From Planctomycetaceae bacterium (lineage in GTDB: Bacteria > Planctomycetota > Planctomycetia > Planctomycetales > Planctomycetaceae), in the NCBI GenBank assembly GCA_041398825.1, contig JAWKTX010000014.1:92236-156235 (forward strand): a stretch of 64,000 nucleotides of DNA, given 5' to 3'. Each line of letters starts with the position of its first letter. Positions within the stretch are counted from its first letter, which is position 1. Below are positions 25,013-37,210 of this stretch, one piece after another. Under the pieces are notes generated by a model that worked only from the letters and a program-made list of their open reading frames with translations, was not told the origin of the DNA and did not search any database. Made by a program: the position numbers and the translations under genes.

Positions 25013-26888
25013 ATGGGAACAACATCGGAATCAGGATTGTGGCGGTTAGCCACAGCAGAGTGTTCAGTGGCAGTCCGACTCGCAGGAAGTCGCTGAAACG
25101 GTAACCGCCGGGCCCGTAAACCATCATGTTTGTCTGATAGCCGATCGGCGTTGCGAAACTGGCAGACGCCGCAAACATCAGAGCGATCAGGAAAGGCCGC
25201 GGGCTGACTTCCAGCAGTCTGGCAGTTTCCAGGCAAAGTGGAAACATCAGTGAAGCGACCGCATTGTTGGAAACCATTTCCGTCAGGATGGATGCGATCA
25301 GATAGAAACAGATGAGCGCCGCTACGGGCCCGAATGATTCGGTGGCTTTGACCAGGGTTTGAGCGACCGCCGCAGCGGCCCCGGAATTTCGCAGTGCGTC
25401 GCCCACGGCAAATGAAGCAGCAATGGTGATCAGTACCTGCCACTCGACACTTCGTCGAGCATCGCCCGATGAAAGACAGCCGGTCACTACAACCGCGCTT
25501 GCGATCAGCAGAGCGGCAACGGCCGTGTCAACCAGTCCGGTCGTCATCAGAATCAAAAGAATGGCAAACAGGCTGAGCGCGATCCAGGCGCGATCGCTTC
25601 GAAGTGGCCGCCAGTCTTCCACGCTGCTGACCAGATAGAAATCCGTACTGTTTCGGTTCGCTCGAATGAAGTGGGGACGCGTTTGCATGAGCAGTGTATC
25701 GCCCGGGCGCAGTTCGATGTCGCCCACTTTGTTTGTCAGGCGAGCTGCGTTTCGATGGACGGCAAGCACCGCTGCATTGTAGGTCGCCCGGAAATCCGCT
25801 TCCCGAATCGTCTTGCCCACCAGCGGCGACGTTTCGGAGACGACGGCTTCCACCAGTTGCCGTCGGCGTTGCTGACCGGGAGAAACCTGATACTCAGGAT
25901 CCGCCGCAGGCAACAGGCCACCGATCCGTTCAAGTTCAACAATGCTCGAGACGACTCCTGTAAAGACCAGCCTGTCACCAGCGACCAGCATTTCTTCCGG
26001 ACTCACCGGTGCGATGATGCGACCTTCCCGATCGATCTCAATCAGAAACAGTCCTGGCAGGTGACGGAGGTTGGCCTGTTCGACGGATTGCCCAATCAAT
26101 CTGCATTCGGGCTGGACCATCATTTCGACGAGGTATTCGCGACGCGAATCGCCCAGTTGTTCCAGCAGTTCCTTTCGCTCGGGCAGCAGGCGTGTTCCCA
26201 GCAGCAGCAGATATCCCATGCCAATCAAAGCATAGGGGATCCCAATCACAGAGATCTCGAACAAGCCCAGTGGTTTCAGTCCTTCGCGGAATCGCTTTGC
26301 TGCAATGGACTCAGGGGCGGGTTGTGAATCCGATGACTGTGTGTCTGAGTTGATCTGATCTGGCTGCTGTTCCTGCAGCAATGCATATTCGTCCCGAATC
26401 TTCCCATCGATCAACAGATTTGTACTGGTGCCAATCAGAGTGCAGGTACCACCAAGGATTGCCATGTAAGAAATAGGGATCAGCAGTTTTGATGGAGAGA
26501 TGTTTCGGCGGCGACACCATTCGATCACGATGGGCATCATCATCGCAACGATGGGGGTGTTGTTCAGAAACCCGGACAGCGGCACAATCAGGAAAGACAG
26601 ACGCGCGATCGCGCGGCGCTGTGAACGAACGCTGCCCAGTACTCGCTGACCGATAAAGTCAAGAAGTCCGGTTTCCCGCAAAGCAGCCGAAATGATGAAC
26701 ATTCCTGCGACCGTCAACATGCCGGGGTTCGCAAATCCTTTGGTAACCTCAGCCGGCGAAATGATGCCAGCTACGGAAAGCACGGCCGCCGCAAATACAA
26801 AAACAACATCCGGCGTAGCCCAGTCCCGTACAAGCGCGATAAATACCATCAGTGTGGTAATGAGCGTGAACCAAGCTTCCCAACCCAT
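25002..26888 (-). CDS. SLC13/DASS family permease with two RCK_C (TrkA-C) domains
   Basis: A 628-residue inner-membrane protein. About five membrane segments (residues 5-190) are followed by two cytosolic RCK_C-type domains (about 225-310 and 325-415) and then about six more membrane segments. SNNAVASLMFPLCLETA near residue 544 is the C-terminal SNxxxxxxxxP transport signature and LNNTPIVAMMMPIV near residue 108 is the N-terminal one. Relatives carry sulphate, dicarboxylates or other anions with sodium. The RCK_C insertion suggests allosteric control by a nucleotide or ion. It is convergent with the polyketide synthase through the 13-bp tandem repeat. Substrate unknown. Confidence 0.87.
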   Translation of the reverse strand: MGWEAWFTLITTLMVFIALVRDWATPDVVFVFAAAVLSVAGIISPAEVTKGFANPGMLTVAGMFIISAALRETGLLDFIGQRVLGSVRSQRRAIARLSFLIVPLSGFLNNTPIVAMMMPIVIEWCRRRNISPSKLLIPISYMAILGGTCTLIGTSTNLLIDGKIRDEYALLQEQQPDQINSDTQSSDSQPAPESIAAKRFREGLKPLGLFEISVIGIPYALIGMGYLLLLGTRLLPERKELLEQLGDSRREYLVEMMVQPECRLIGQSVEQANLRHLPGLFLIEIDREGRIIAPVSPEEMLVAGDRLVFTGVVSSIVELERIGGLLPAADPEYQVSPGQQRRRQLVEAVVSETSPLVGKTIREADFRATYNAAVLAVHRNAARLTNKVGDIELRPGDTLLMQTRPHFIRANRNSTDFYLVSSVEDWRPLRSDRAWIALSLFAILLILMTTGLVDTAVAALLIASAVVVTGCLSSGDARRSVEWQVLITIAASFAVGDALRNSGAAAAVAQTLVKATESFGPVAALICFYLIASILTEMVSNNAVASLMFPLCLETARLLEVSPRPFLIALMFAASASFATPIGYQTNMMVYGPGGYRFSDFLRVGLPLNTLLWLTATILIPMLFPFSG

Positions 26889-27407
26889 GATGAATTCTCT
26901 TCTTCCCTGTTGGTCAGGGATGCCCGAAACTTTTTCTTGCTGTCGTTCGTGTTAAGCAGGTTGATTCACATCGGAACACATTCAGGTTCGAGTGAGCAAT
27001 TGTAAGAATACAGTCCCTGCTCTCTCAGACGTCGGATTACCCGGATTTGTTCTTCACGCCAGCTAGGCACTACCTGCCCGTGCTGCCAGCGTGGTGAAGC
27101 CCCACGATGCCTGCCAAAGCCCTCAATGCAGAGTTCCAAGTGCGGAGATTCACGGAGAACGTCTCCCGGTTTGTGGTTTCAGATTGTACGACAGGTGTTC
27201 ATTAGAAGGGAATTGGCCTCATGGGCGGTATCCAATTCGGGATTCGAACCGGGAATTCTACCTGCTGACACAGGGAGGCGTTGGGGTTAAGATGGCCGGA
27301 CCTGCCATTACGTCGTGTCTGGCGATGGCAGGAAGATACGACTGATTCGTCCTGTTGTTTCCAGCGGTTGGGATGAGTTCATCAATCCGCATTGCGAGAA
27401 TTCAATC
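26889..27407. other. Intergenic region with no supported gene
   Basis: 519 bp between the divergent SLC13 and DUF1501 genes. It contains a T-arm-like sequence GGGATTCGAACC at 27239-27250, but no tRNA can be folded around it. No convincing promoter, terminator or small gene was found. Promoters for both flanking genes must lie here. Confidence 0.4.
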
Positions 27408-28847
27408 ATGTTCCCCAGCTTCATGAACCGCCGCACGTTTCTGGGCCAGGCAGGATTAAGCCCCGGAGCTGCTGCTCTGGCGGCAATGATGGCCGCAGAT
27501 TCAAACGTCGGCAAAGGAGCGACCCCCGAATCAGCCGGGTCAGCTGTGGTCGGCCATCAATCGGGATCTCATTTTCGGGCCCGGGTGAAGCGAGTCATCT
27601 TTCTGTGTATGGCAGGTGGTCCGTCGCACCTGGAGACTTTTGACCCAAAGCCGGCACTGGCGAAACTGGATGGTCAGCCAATGCCCGAATCCTACACGGC
27701 AGGCCAGCCTATCGCTCAGTTGCAGGGCCAGGCACTCAAGTGTCTGGGACCTCAGACCCGATTCCGTTCGTGCGGCCAGAACGGCCTGGAGATCAGTGAA
27801 TTTCTGCCGTGGCATCAGAAGATGGCAGATGACATTTGCGTCCTGCGGTCGCTGGTGACTGAGCAAATCAACCACGACCCGGCCCACACATTCATGAATA
27901 CCGGGACGGCCATCAGTGGTCGCCCCTCTATGGGATCGTGGGTGAACTACGGACTTGGAAGTGAGGCACAGAATCTTCCGGGGTTTGTTGTTATGACCAG
28001 TGTTGGAGGGCGAAATCCGCAGCCGATCGCATCACGACAATGGTCTGCTGGATTTCTTCCGGGCCGTTTTCAGGGTGTGGAGTTCAATTCTACGGGTTCT
28101 CCCGTGCACTATCTTGACACGCCCCCGGGTGTCAGCATGGAAAGTCAGCGAAGACTGCTGGATACGGTTCGCGAGCTCAACCTGCATCGCAATCGCAGCC
28201 ATCCCAATCCTGAACTGGAAACTCGCGTGAGCGCATACGAGATGGCATTTCAGATGCAGATGTCGGTGCCAGAACTGGTTGATATGTCAGATGAACCGAG
28301 GCATATTCTGGAAATGTACGGGGCAACTCCAGGAGACGGATCGTATGCATCCAACTGTTTGCTTGCCCGTCGAATGGCAGAACGCGGGGTGCGGTTTATT
28401 CATCTTTATCATCGCGGCTGGGACCATCACGGAGGATTAGTCCAATACATGAATACCTGTTGCGGCCTGACGGATCGACCCACCTGGGCTTTGATTCAGG
28501 ACTTAAAACAACGCGGCCTGCTCGATGACACTCTGGTTATCTGGGGTGGAGAATTCGGTCGTACACCAATGTTCCAGGGAAAAGGCGGAGCGGGTCGGGA
28601 CCATCACATTAAAGGGTTTTCGATGTGGATGGCAGGTGGTGGCATCAAAGGCGGGACCTCTTACGGGGCGACAGACGAATTGGGATACAACGCTGTTTCG
28701 GATGTTGTACATGTGCGTGATTTACATGCGACAATGCTGTACATGCTTGGCCTGCAGCATGACCGACTGTCTCTGAAGTATCAGGGGTTGGACATGCGGT
28801 TGACAGGTGTCGAACCGGCACGCGTGATTCATGACATTCTGACATAG
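27408..28847 (+). CDS. DUF1501 domain-containing protein
   Basis: A 479-residue protein of the planctomycete DUF1501 family, related to the alkaline phosphatase/sulphatase fold. A twin-arginine-like start (NRRTFLGQAG near residues 7-16) fits export by the Tat pathway. Conserved blocks include FLCMAGGPSHLETFDPKP, HYLDTPPG, YHRGWDHHGG and WGGEFGRTPMFQGKGGAGRDHH, the last two probably binding metal. The family is usually paired with a DUF1549/DUF1553 cytochrome-type protein; here that partner is missing at this site. I use ATG 27408, since the upstream in-frame part from 27315 does not look like an export signal. Biochemical function is unknown. Confidence 0.88.
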   Translation: MFPSFMNRRTFLGQAGLSPGAAALAAMMAADSNVGKGATPESAGSAVVGHQSGSHFRARVKRVIFLCMAGGPSHLETFDPKPALAKLDGQPMPESYTAGQPIAQLQGQALKCLGPQTRFRSCGQNGLEISEFLPWHQKMADDICVLRSLVTEQINHDPAHTFMNTGTAISGRPSMGSWVNYGLGSEAQNLPGFVVMTSVGGRNPQPIASRQWSAGFLPGRFQGVEFNSTGSPVHYLDTPPGVSMESQRRLLDTVRELNLHRNRSHPNPELETRVSAYEMAFQMQMSVPELVDMSDEPRHILEMYGATPGDGSYASNCLLARRMAERGVRFIHLYHRGWDHHGGLVQYMNTCCGLTDRPTWALIQDLKQRGLLDDTLVIWGGEFGRTPMFQGKGGAGRDHHIKGFSMWMAGGGIKGGTSYGATDELGYNAVSDVVHVRDLHATMLYMLGLQHDRLSLKYQGLDMRLTGVEPARVIHDILT

Positions 28848-28918
28848 ACGTAGTGGAATGAATGAACGGAAGCGTTGATGTCATGGAATTCTATCCCGTA
28901 GCTTTCAGGCATTTTCTC

Positions 28919-30394
28919 ATGACACCTGTTTCTCGCCGCAGCGTTCTGAAATCGGCCATTCAATCCATGACGACCGCTGCATCTCTGCCTGCTCTTGCTG
29001 TTGCGGGTTCAGGGGTACCTCGAATGCTGTCATCATCGTCGGCCATATCGGCCGTGGTTACAGAAGACGGGATGGCGGGAGAACGTCCGATGCAGGATGC
29101 GGCTGTGTCGGTCATCAATCCACGTGCTCGAGTTCCCGTGTCTTTTATCATTGACGACTCGACGTGCCTGGTAAATCTCGCTCATTACGCGATGCCTCAG
29201 TTTGCCGAAACGTGGCCTGATCGAAAAGACTATCAAAAGCCATGGTGGACATGGCCTCGTGAAATTCCCGACGCTTTTGTTCGTAAATTCGGAGAATGGT
29301 GCGCGGAGCGAGAGATTAAAGGCAAATACAGCATTGTGCCTCAGCCGGCCTGTGTGGGATGGGTGGATCGTGAATTGCCCGGCTGGTCTCACAAGCAGCT
29401 CGAATCCAGCCTGGATCTTGTCCGGACGCTGATGCTGCCCAACTGGGATATTCATCCGGAAATGGCTACCCATACCCGAGTGATTGACGTGAGGACAGGC
29501 CGACCGTTTCCGGATCGCGGCGAGAACTGGATGGAGAACTGGGGCTGGACCACGGGGAAGTCCGTGGAGCAGTTGACAGAGTACCTTGCCTATTCCCTGA
29601 ATATTCTGAAAGAGGCGGGGCTGCCATGCGAAGGTGTAACAACGCCTGGTGGATTTGCTGGTCGTGTGGTTTCCGAGTTGTCGCAGGCAACATTACGTTC
29701 TGTTCGCGAAGTCTTTCGTGCAGAGATTCCGCACTATTTCAAGTTTCTCTACACGGGCGAACAGAGTGTTGTACCTCGCGTTGAGTATGCAGCCGGGTTG
29801 AATTCGGAGAGACCGGAGTGTGTTGTTTCGGTCATCGGCTGCACGGGTGACTGGTTCGGAGGCTGGGATGGCGACGAAGCGGGCGACCCCGACAGATTCA
29901 TCACTGAGGACTTGCAGACCGGCCGTATGGTGGAAGTCATCGATCGTGGCGAACCGGCGATCATGGTCTGCCATTGGCCCGGCATTTATTTCAACGGAAC
30001 GGAGCACGGATTCAACGTGTTCAGGACCGTGGTCGAACGGATGCATGCTCGATACGACCACCTGCTTTGGATGAAGCTCAGCGAGATTTCACGCTACTGG
30101 GCAGCCAAAGAACTCACCGCGATTCACTTTCAGCAGGAAGAGAACATCACCGCCGGATCGACCCTTCAGTTTCGTGCTCCTTTTTCCTGCCCGGATTTTA
30201 CCGTTCAGTGGAAGAGGGACGCGGCATCAACGGTTGGCCGACTGATAGTTCGGACGGACGATTCGAATGTCGAACTTCAGCCTGTCAGTGGCCTCCTGAA
30301 TCTGAGGGCTGGAACGTACCACCAGCATGGTGAAACAGTAACGGCCTGCTTCAACCTGTTCAGGGGGCCGTCAACATTGGTCTGTCAGACATAG
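28919..30394 (+). CDS. Tat-exported protein, polysaccharide deacetylase-like
   Basis: A 491-residue secreted protein. The N-terminus has SRRSVLKSAIQ followed by a hydrophobic stretch, consistent with a Tat signal. The body begins VPVSFIIDDSTCLVNLAHYAM and contains FGEWCAEREIKGKYSIVPQP, resembling the start of polysaccharide deacetylase (NodB-like) barrels where an aspartate pair binds metal. WDIHPEMATHTRVID and VCHWPGIYFNGTE hold possible metal histidines. The C-terminal 90 residues look like a beta-sandwich. It follows the DUF1501 gene by 71 bp on the same strand. A cell-wall or exopolysaccharide role is possible but unproven. The frame extends to 28862; 28919 suits the signal best. Confidence 0.65.
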   Translation: MTPVSRRSVLKSAIQSMTTAASLPALAVAGSGVPRMLSSSSAISAVVTEDGMAGERPMQDAAVSVINPRARVPVSFIIDDSTCLVNLAHYAMPQFAETWPDRKDYQKPWWTWPREIPDAFVRKFGEWCAEREIKGKYSIVPQPACVGWVDRELPGWSHKQLESSLDLVRTLMLPNWDIHPEMATHTRVIDVRTGRPFPDRGENWMENWGWTTGKSVEQLTEYLAYSLNILKEAGLPCEGVTTPGGFAGRVVSELSQATLRSVREVFRAEIPHYFKFLYTGEQSVVPRVEYAAGLNSERPECVVSVIGCTGDWFGGWDGDEAGDPDRFITEDLQTGRMVEVIDRGEPAIMVCHWPGIYFNGTEHGFNVFRTVVERMHARYDHLLWMKLSEISRYWAAKELTAIHFQQEENITAGSTLQFRAPFSCPDFTVQWKRDAASTVGRLIVRTDDSNVELQPVSGLLNLRAGTYHQHGETVTACFNLFRGPSTLVCQT

Positions 30395-30601
30395 TCCATC
30401 CGCCGGGAACGTTCGCTTCCCGAGGGATGTCCCGCCGGATGTTCAGGCATCGAAATCGGGCCTTCGGATTTAGCCTGTTGCCTGCGGCTCAAAGAACGCA
30501 CCATTTTGAATTCCGGGCGTGTGTGGGTGGGACGAACAGAGTCTCAGTTCACCAAACTCCGGCCTTCGTGGCAGTCTGCGGACAACGTCGGTTGAGTTAA
30601 G

Positions 30602-30701
30602 AACGAGCGACGGTAAGATCTCGCGGGTCGCAGTTTTCGAGCTTTCTGCCGCCCGAAACGGCCCGGAGTTACAGTGGACGGGCCAAAGGATCTTACTCGT
30701 T
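30602..30701 (+). promoter_or_regulatory. Structured 5' leader of prs (candidate cis-regulatory RNA)
   Basis: A 100-nt region ending one base before the prs start codon can form a three-way junction. P1 pairs 30613-30620 (GTAAGATC) with 30689-30696 (GATCTTAC) and, across a 6-nt bulge, 30602-30606 (AACGA) with 30697-30701 (TCGTT). P2 pairs 30624-30633 with 30646-30655 (ten positions, one mismatch, one wobble). P3 pairs 30660-30665 (GGCCCG) with 30679-30684 (CGGGCC). The ribosome-binding AAAGGA (30685-30690) overlaps P1, so folding would be expected to limit translation of prs. It does not match a riboswitch class I know. Confidence 0.6.
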
Positions 30702-30702
30702 C

Positions 30703-31719
30703 ATGAATTCTGACTCTGCCTCTGCTGGCAACCGCCCTGGCCCACGCCTCCAGCATTTTCAGGCTCCTCAGGGTGATTTGGCAATTCTGCCGGGTTCCGG
30801 GAACCCAGTCTTCGCCGGGAAAATTGCGGAAGAACTGGGCGTCAAACTCGTGCCGTGTGAAGCCCAGATTTTCAGTGAAGGAAACGTCTTCGTTCGAATT
30901 CTCGAAAACGTGCGTGGGCGAGATACCTTTGTCATCCAGGGTGTACATCGACCTGTCAATGATAACTTTGTAGAGCTGCTGTTCTGGATCGACGCGCTCA
31001 AGCGGGCCAGCGCGCAGCACATTACCGCGGTCATTCCGTATTTCAGCTATGCGAAGGGGGATAAGAAAGACGAGCCACGTGTGTCGATCCGCGCTCGTGT
31101 TTGTGCCGATGCACTTGAAGCTGCCGGAGCGGATCGGGTGCTCACCATGGATTTACACAGTCCGCAGATTCAGGGATTCTTTAGCGTGCCTGTTGATCAC
31201 TTGTACGCTCGCGCTGTGATCTGTGAACATGTGCAAACGCTGGGCATCGATAACCTTGTCGTCTGCAGCCCTGATGTTGGCTTTGCAAAATCTGCGTCGG
31301 CCTATGCGAAGATTCTGGGTGTGCCGGTTGTCATTGGCAACAAAGAACGCAAGGATCACAGTGAACGAGCGGAAGTGCTGGAAGTAATCGGTTCGGTCGA
31401 AGGACGCAATGTGCTGATGGTGGATGATTTTACCATCACAGGCGGCTCGCTCTGCAGTATGGCGGGCGTCCTGAAAGCACGGGGGGCGAAAGACATTTAC
31501 GCTGCCGTTTCACACGGAGTGCTTTCGAAAGGAGCGGTTGCCCGCATTGAGGCCAGTGAAATTCGAAAGCTGTTCATGACGGACACGATCGAGCCCAGCG
31601 ACGAGCCACTTGGCGATCGCATTGAAATTATCAGTGTCGCACCGCTGTTCGCGCAGGCGATTCGATCGATTCACGATCGAACAAGCGTCAGCATGCTGTT
31701 TCCGGATGGAACCAGCTAA
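30703..31719 (+). CDS. prs: Ribose-phosphate pyrophosphokinase (PRPP synthase), divergent
   Basis: A 338-residue enzyme that makes PRPP from ribose 5-phosphate and ATP, the precursor of purines, pyrimidines, His, Trp and NAD. FSEGNVFVRILENVRGRDTFV near residue 53 and DLHSPQIQGFF near residue 149 are conserved. Two active-site regions differ from the E. coli type: the flexible loop reads AKGDKKDEPR instead of ARQDRK, and the PRPP loop reads VDDFTITGGS instead of VDDMIDTGGT. These changes suggest a distinct subclass, perhaps with altered regulation. Its 5' leader is highly structured (30602-30701). The ribosome binding site AAAGGA lies 12 bp before the ATG. mutS follows by 60 bp. Confidence 0.88.
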   Translation: MNSDSASAGNRPGPRLQHFQAPQGDLAILPGSGNPVFAGKIAEELGVKLVPCEAQIFSEGNVFVRILENVRGRDTFVIQGVHRPVNDNFVELLFWIDALKRASAQHITAVIPYFSYAKGDKKDEPRVSIRARVCADALEAAGADRVLTMDLHSPQIQGFFSVPVDHLYARAVICEHVQTLGIDNLVVCSPDVGFAKSASAYAKILGVPVVIGNKERKDHSERAEVLEVIGSVEGRNVLMVDDFTITGGSLCSMAGVLKARGAKDIYAAVSHGVLSKGAVARIEASEIRKLFMTDTIEPSDEPLGDRIEIISVAPLFAQAIRSIHDRTSVSMLFPDGTS

Positions 31720-31779
31720 CGGCGTGTTGCAGGACGTTCTCCCCTCCCACTGGCATTTGTTTACATGTGATCTTCTGTT

Positions 31780-34416
<2,637 letters not shown>

Positions 34417-34444
34417 CAGGAAAGAACACCCACACCCCAAGGTA

Positions 34445-34461
34445 CACTGGACGTGCCAGTG
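34445..34461. terminator. Hairpin in the convergent gap after mutS
   Basis: CACTGG (34445-34450) and CCAGTG (34456-34461) form a perfect 6-bp stem with a 5-nt loop, 29 bp after the mutS stop. There is no T tract on either strand, so termination is only possible, not shown. Confidence 0.3.
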
Positions 34462-34596
34462 GGATTCGGCGAGTTGCACCAGCAAATCGCAGTTGATGCA
34501 TCCTCAGGCAGATCCAGATCATCACCACCGAACGTATCCGTAATGTGGACCGACCGCCCAGTGTTGGAGACCATCGCAGGAATTGTCTGTTGGGAA

Positions 34597-37041
34597 TCAG
34601 TGCTGGAAAAGGAATTCCTTGCTGTTGATGATGGCCCATGCAATGTCTTCCAGAGCGCGGGTGCGGTCGTCATTGGCGGCAATGTGGGCTGCGGCAATTT
34701 CCTGTTCGCGCGGAGAAGCTTCTCGACTGAGTGCAGCCAGGTAGAGAGAGTTGATGATCTCCGCGTCCGATTTTCCTGCCGTGATCATTTGATGGACAAC
34801 CCCGGCATCGGATCGGAGTTTGTTATGGACAGTTGGCCCATTGATCAGCTGGAGAGCCTGGCTGAGGTTGCTGTCCGTACTGCGTTCGCATTCACAGGGT
34901 AGTTCGCGTTGTGGCTGCCCGAAGACCTGAAGAAACTTATGGCCTTCCGGCGGGTCAACCAGATCGACAGCACATGTGCCTGCCGGCATTCCCGGGAATT
35001 CTTCCTGAAGGCCGGTGACGGTGCAAATTGCATCGAGCAGTTGTTCTGCGGTTAACATCCGTGTTGTTGCATGGCTGAAATAAATTTCGTCGTCTTCATT
35101 GAACTGATTTCGCCGGGAACTGAGCTGGTAGACGCGGCTTGCCATGATTGTGCGAATCAGGTGCTTTGCGGAGAACCCGCTCTTGACAAGTTCGTCGGCA
35201 AGATAGTTCAGCAGTTCCGGGTTGGAAGGTGGATTAGAATCGCGGAAATCATCGACGGGATCAACAATTCCCCTGCCAACGACGTGTCCCCAGATGCGAT
35301 TGGCAACGGATTTTGCGAAGAAGGGATTCTTCGGGCCGGTTAACCAGTTGGCAAAGATGACTCGACGATCCTGATCAGCAGGAACATCAACGTCGCCTTC
35401 CAGTAGAAGTCGCGTCTTCATGACCTGGCCGGTCCGTGGCTGAGTCACCTCACCACCTCCGCTCACGAAGATGAATTCATCATCCGGTAGTCCGGTTTCT
35501 TTTCGTCCAACTCGTTTGAACGCTGCTGCCAGGCCGTAATAGTCGTCCTGTGTCCATTTTTCGAAAGGATGATTGTGACACTTGGCACACTGGATACGAA
35601 CGCCCATAAACAGCTGGGCAGTTGTCTCTGTCGCATCGATTTCGTCACGGCTGGCCTTCCAGTAATAGGCAGCGGGGTTGGCTTGGGTGCTTCCGGTGGC
35701 GGTCAGGAGTTCTCGCGTGAACTGATCCAGCGGGGTATCCTGATTGACCACATCAAATAACCACCGTCGGAACTTATGAACGCCGGTCGCGGACATCTTG
35801 CGGCTGTTGCTGCGAAGAAGGTCGGCCCATTTCATGGACCAGAAGCGAGCGTAGTCGTCGCTTGCCAGCAGACGCTCGACCAGTTGTGCTCGCTTGTCCG
35901 GGGATGCATCCGAAATGAACTGCAGAGTTTCATTTGTGTTCGGCAGGCGTCCGGCAAGGTCCAGTGTGGCCCGTCGAAGGTAGTCTGTATCACTGCATAA
36001 TTCGGAGGGCTGAATCTGAAGTTGCTGCAGTTTTCCAAAGACGAGCTCGTCGATCCGATTGTTTGGTGATGGGTTGGGCCACTGAAAATCCGGTCGGTCG
36101 GTCAGGAATGTAATCATGGTGGTCGACATGCGATCCAGGTACCGGGCCAGAATAGTTGCTTCACCGCGCCCTTCTCGCCGAACGACTCCGGCAGCCGAAA
36201 TCGTAGCAATGTTTTCGTCAGAAGAATCGAAAGCGGTCAGGGCAGTCACGTCGCGGATGGTGCCATCGCTGTAGTAGCCGTTTACGACCAGTTGCTGGCG
36301 GTCTGCCCCATCCCGCAAAACGCGAGGCGATGGCAGCAGTTCGATGCGATCCAGCGTCGGAGTTCCTTCTGGTTCGGTTCGCATTCCTTCCGCAATCCAT
36401 TGCCGCAGGACAACGTGGCTGGCATCGTTAGCGTCGAGTCGACGACCACCACCATGCGCGACTTCCATCAGCGGCTTTCTCAGCAACAGACTTTCATCCG
36501 GTTGAAGCACATTGGAACGACGATTGAAGAACTCACCGCGAAGAGTGACCAGATCCAGTTCCGGATCGTACCCACGCAGCGACAGGCGAAAACCGCCTTT
36601 TCCAGACGGTGAACCATGGCAAGCTCCCATGTTGCAACCAGACTTTGTCAGCGCAGCGAGAACTTCCGTGTGAAACAGAACAGGGCTCGATTGTTCAAAG
36701 CCAGTCACAGTCACGGTTGCGGAAGACTCTTTACCATCGACGACGGCTTTGATGGTGGCGGTTCCGTTGCCCGTCGCTTTCGCGATTCCATGGTCAACAG
36801 TGACAACGGCCGGGTTATCCGATTCGATGGTGACTTCGTGAGTCATGTCGCGAATGGTCAGGGTGTCCGGGTTGGCGGTCACCATCAGTTGTTGGGTTGC
36901 ACGCGGCCCCTGCAGTACGAATTCTGCTGGTTGAAGTTGCACACTGTCAGCAGTTGGGGCGTCTTCGGCAGCAGCGAATGCCGAAGTGATGCTCAGGCAA
37001 ACGATTGCGACGCATCGAGATTTGAAAACGGTCGTCATCAT
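34597..37041 (-). CDS. DUF1549/DUF1553 domain protein with bacterial Ig-like domain
   Basis: An 814-residue exported planctomycete protein. A signal peptide covers residues 1-24. A BIG_2-like Ig domain (about 30-118) reads TVDHGIAKATGNGTATIKAVVDG. A short region with CNMGACHGSPSGKGGF near residue 140 resembles a haem-binding CxxxCH. A second Ig-like stretch follows, then DUF1549 (about 330-530, with CAKCHNHPFEKW, a CxxCH motif) and DUF1553 (about 560-800). These proteins probably carry haem, but their reaction is unknown. The frame is open to 37308, but MMTTVFKSRC at 37041 starts a proper signal. The PPC protein gene lies 169 bp upstream on the same strand. Confidence 0.85.
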   Translation of the reverse strand: MMTTVFKSRCVAIVCLSITSAFAAAEDAPTADSVQLQPAEFVLQGPRATQQLMVTANPDTLTIRDMTHEVTIESDNPAVVTVDHGIAKATGNGTATIKAVVDGKESSATVTVTGFEQSSPVLFHTEVLAALTKSGCNMGACHGSPSGKGGFRLSLRGYDPELDLVTLRGEFFNRRSNVLQPDESLLLRKPLMEVAHGGGRRLDANDASHVVLRQWIAEGMRTEPEGTPTLDRIELLPSPRVLRDGADRQQLVVNGYYSDGTIRDVTALTAFDSSDENIATISAAGVVRREGRGEATILARYLDRMSTTMITFLTDRPDFQWPNPSPNNRIDELVFGKLQQLQIQPSELCSDTDYLRRATLDLAGRLPNTNETLQFISDASPDKRAQLVERLLASDDYARFWSMKWADLLRSNSRKMSATGVHKFRRWLFDVVNQDTPLDQFTRELLTATGSTQANPAAYYWKASRDEIDATETTAQLFMGVRIQCAKCHNHPFEKWTQDDYYGLAAAFKRVGRKETGLPDDEFIFVSGGGEVTQPRTGQVMKTRLLLEGDVDVPADQDRRVIFANWLTGPKNPFFAKSVANRIWGHVVGRGIVDPVDDFRDSNPPSNPELLNYLADELVKSGFSAKHLIRTIMASRVYQLSSRRNQFNEDDEIYFSHATTRMLTAEQLLDAICTVTGLQEEFPGMPAGTCAVDLVDPPEGHKFLQVFGQPQRELPCECERSTDSNLSQALQLINGPTVHNKLRSDAGVVHQMITAGKSDAEIINSLYLAALSREASPREQEIAAAHIAANDDRTRALEDIAWAIINSKEFLFQH

Positions 37042-37210
37042 GATGGAACCTCGGATTACGATTTGTTCGCTTTTCGGCGAGCAACAGGCGAGTCGTCGTT
37101 TCGGAGCTGTTGGCACAAGTCTGTGACAAGTTTGCAAAGACTCTTTCGACTTCTCCAGAGACACGAGATTCTCACGAATCCCGTAACCGTGACGCTTTAC
37201 AATGGGTCTT

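Noticed and set aside
27235..27262. Possible tRNA gene or remnant on the bottom strand (T-arm-like GGTTCGAATCCC)
   Set aside because: The T stem has a mismatch, and no anticodon stem, D arm or acceptor pairing of proper length can be drawn around it.
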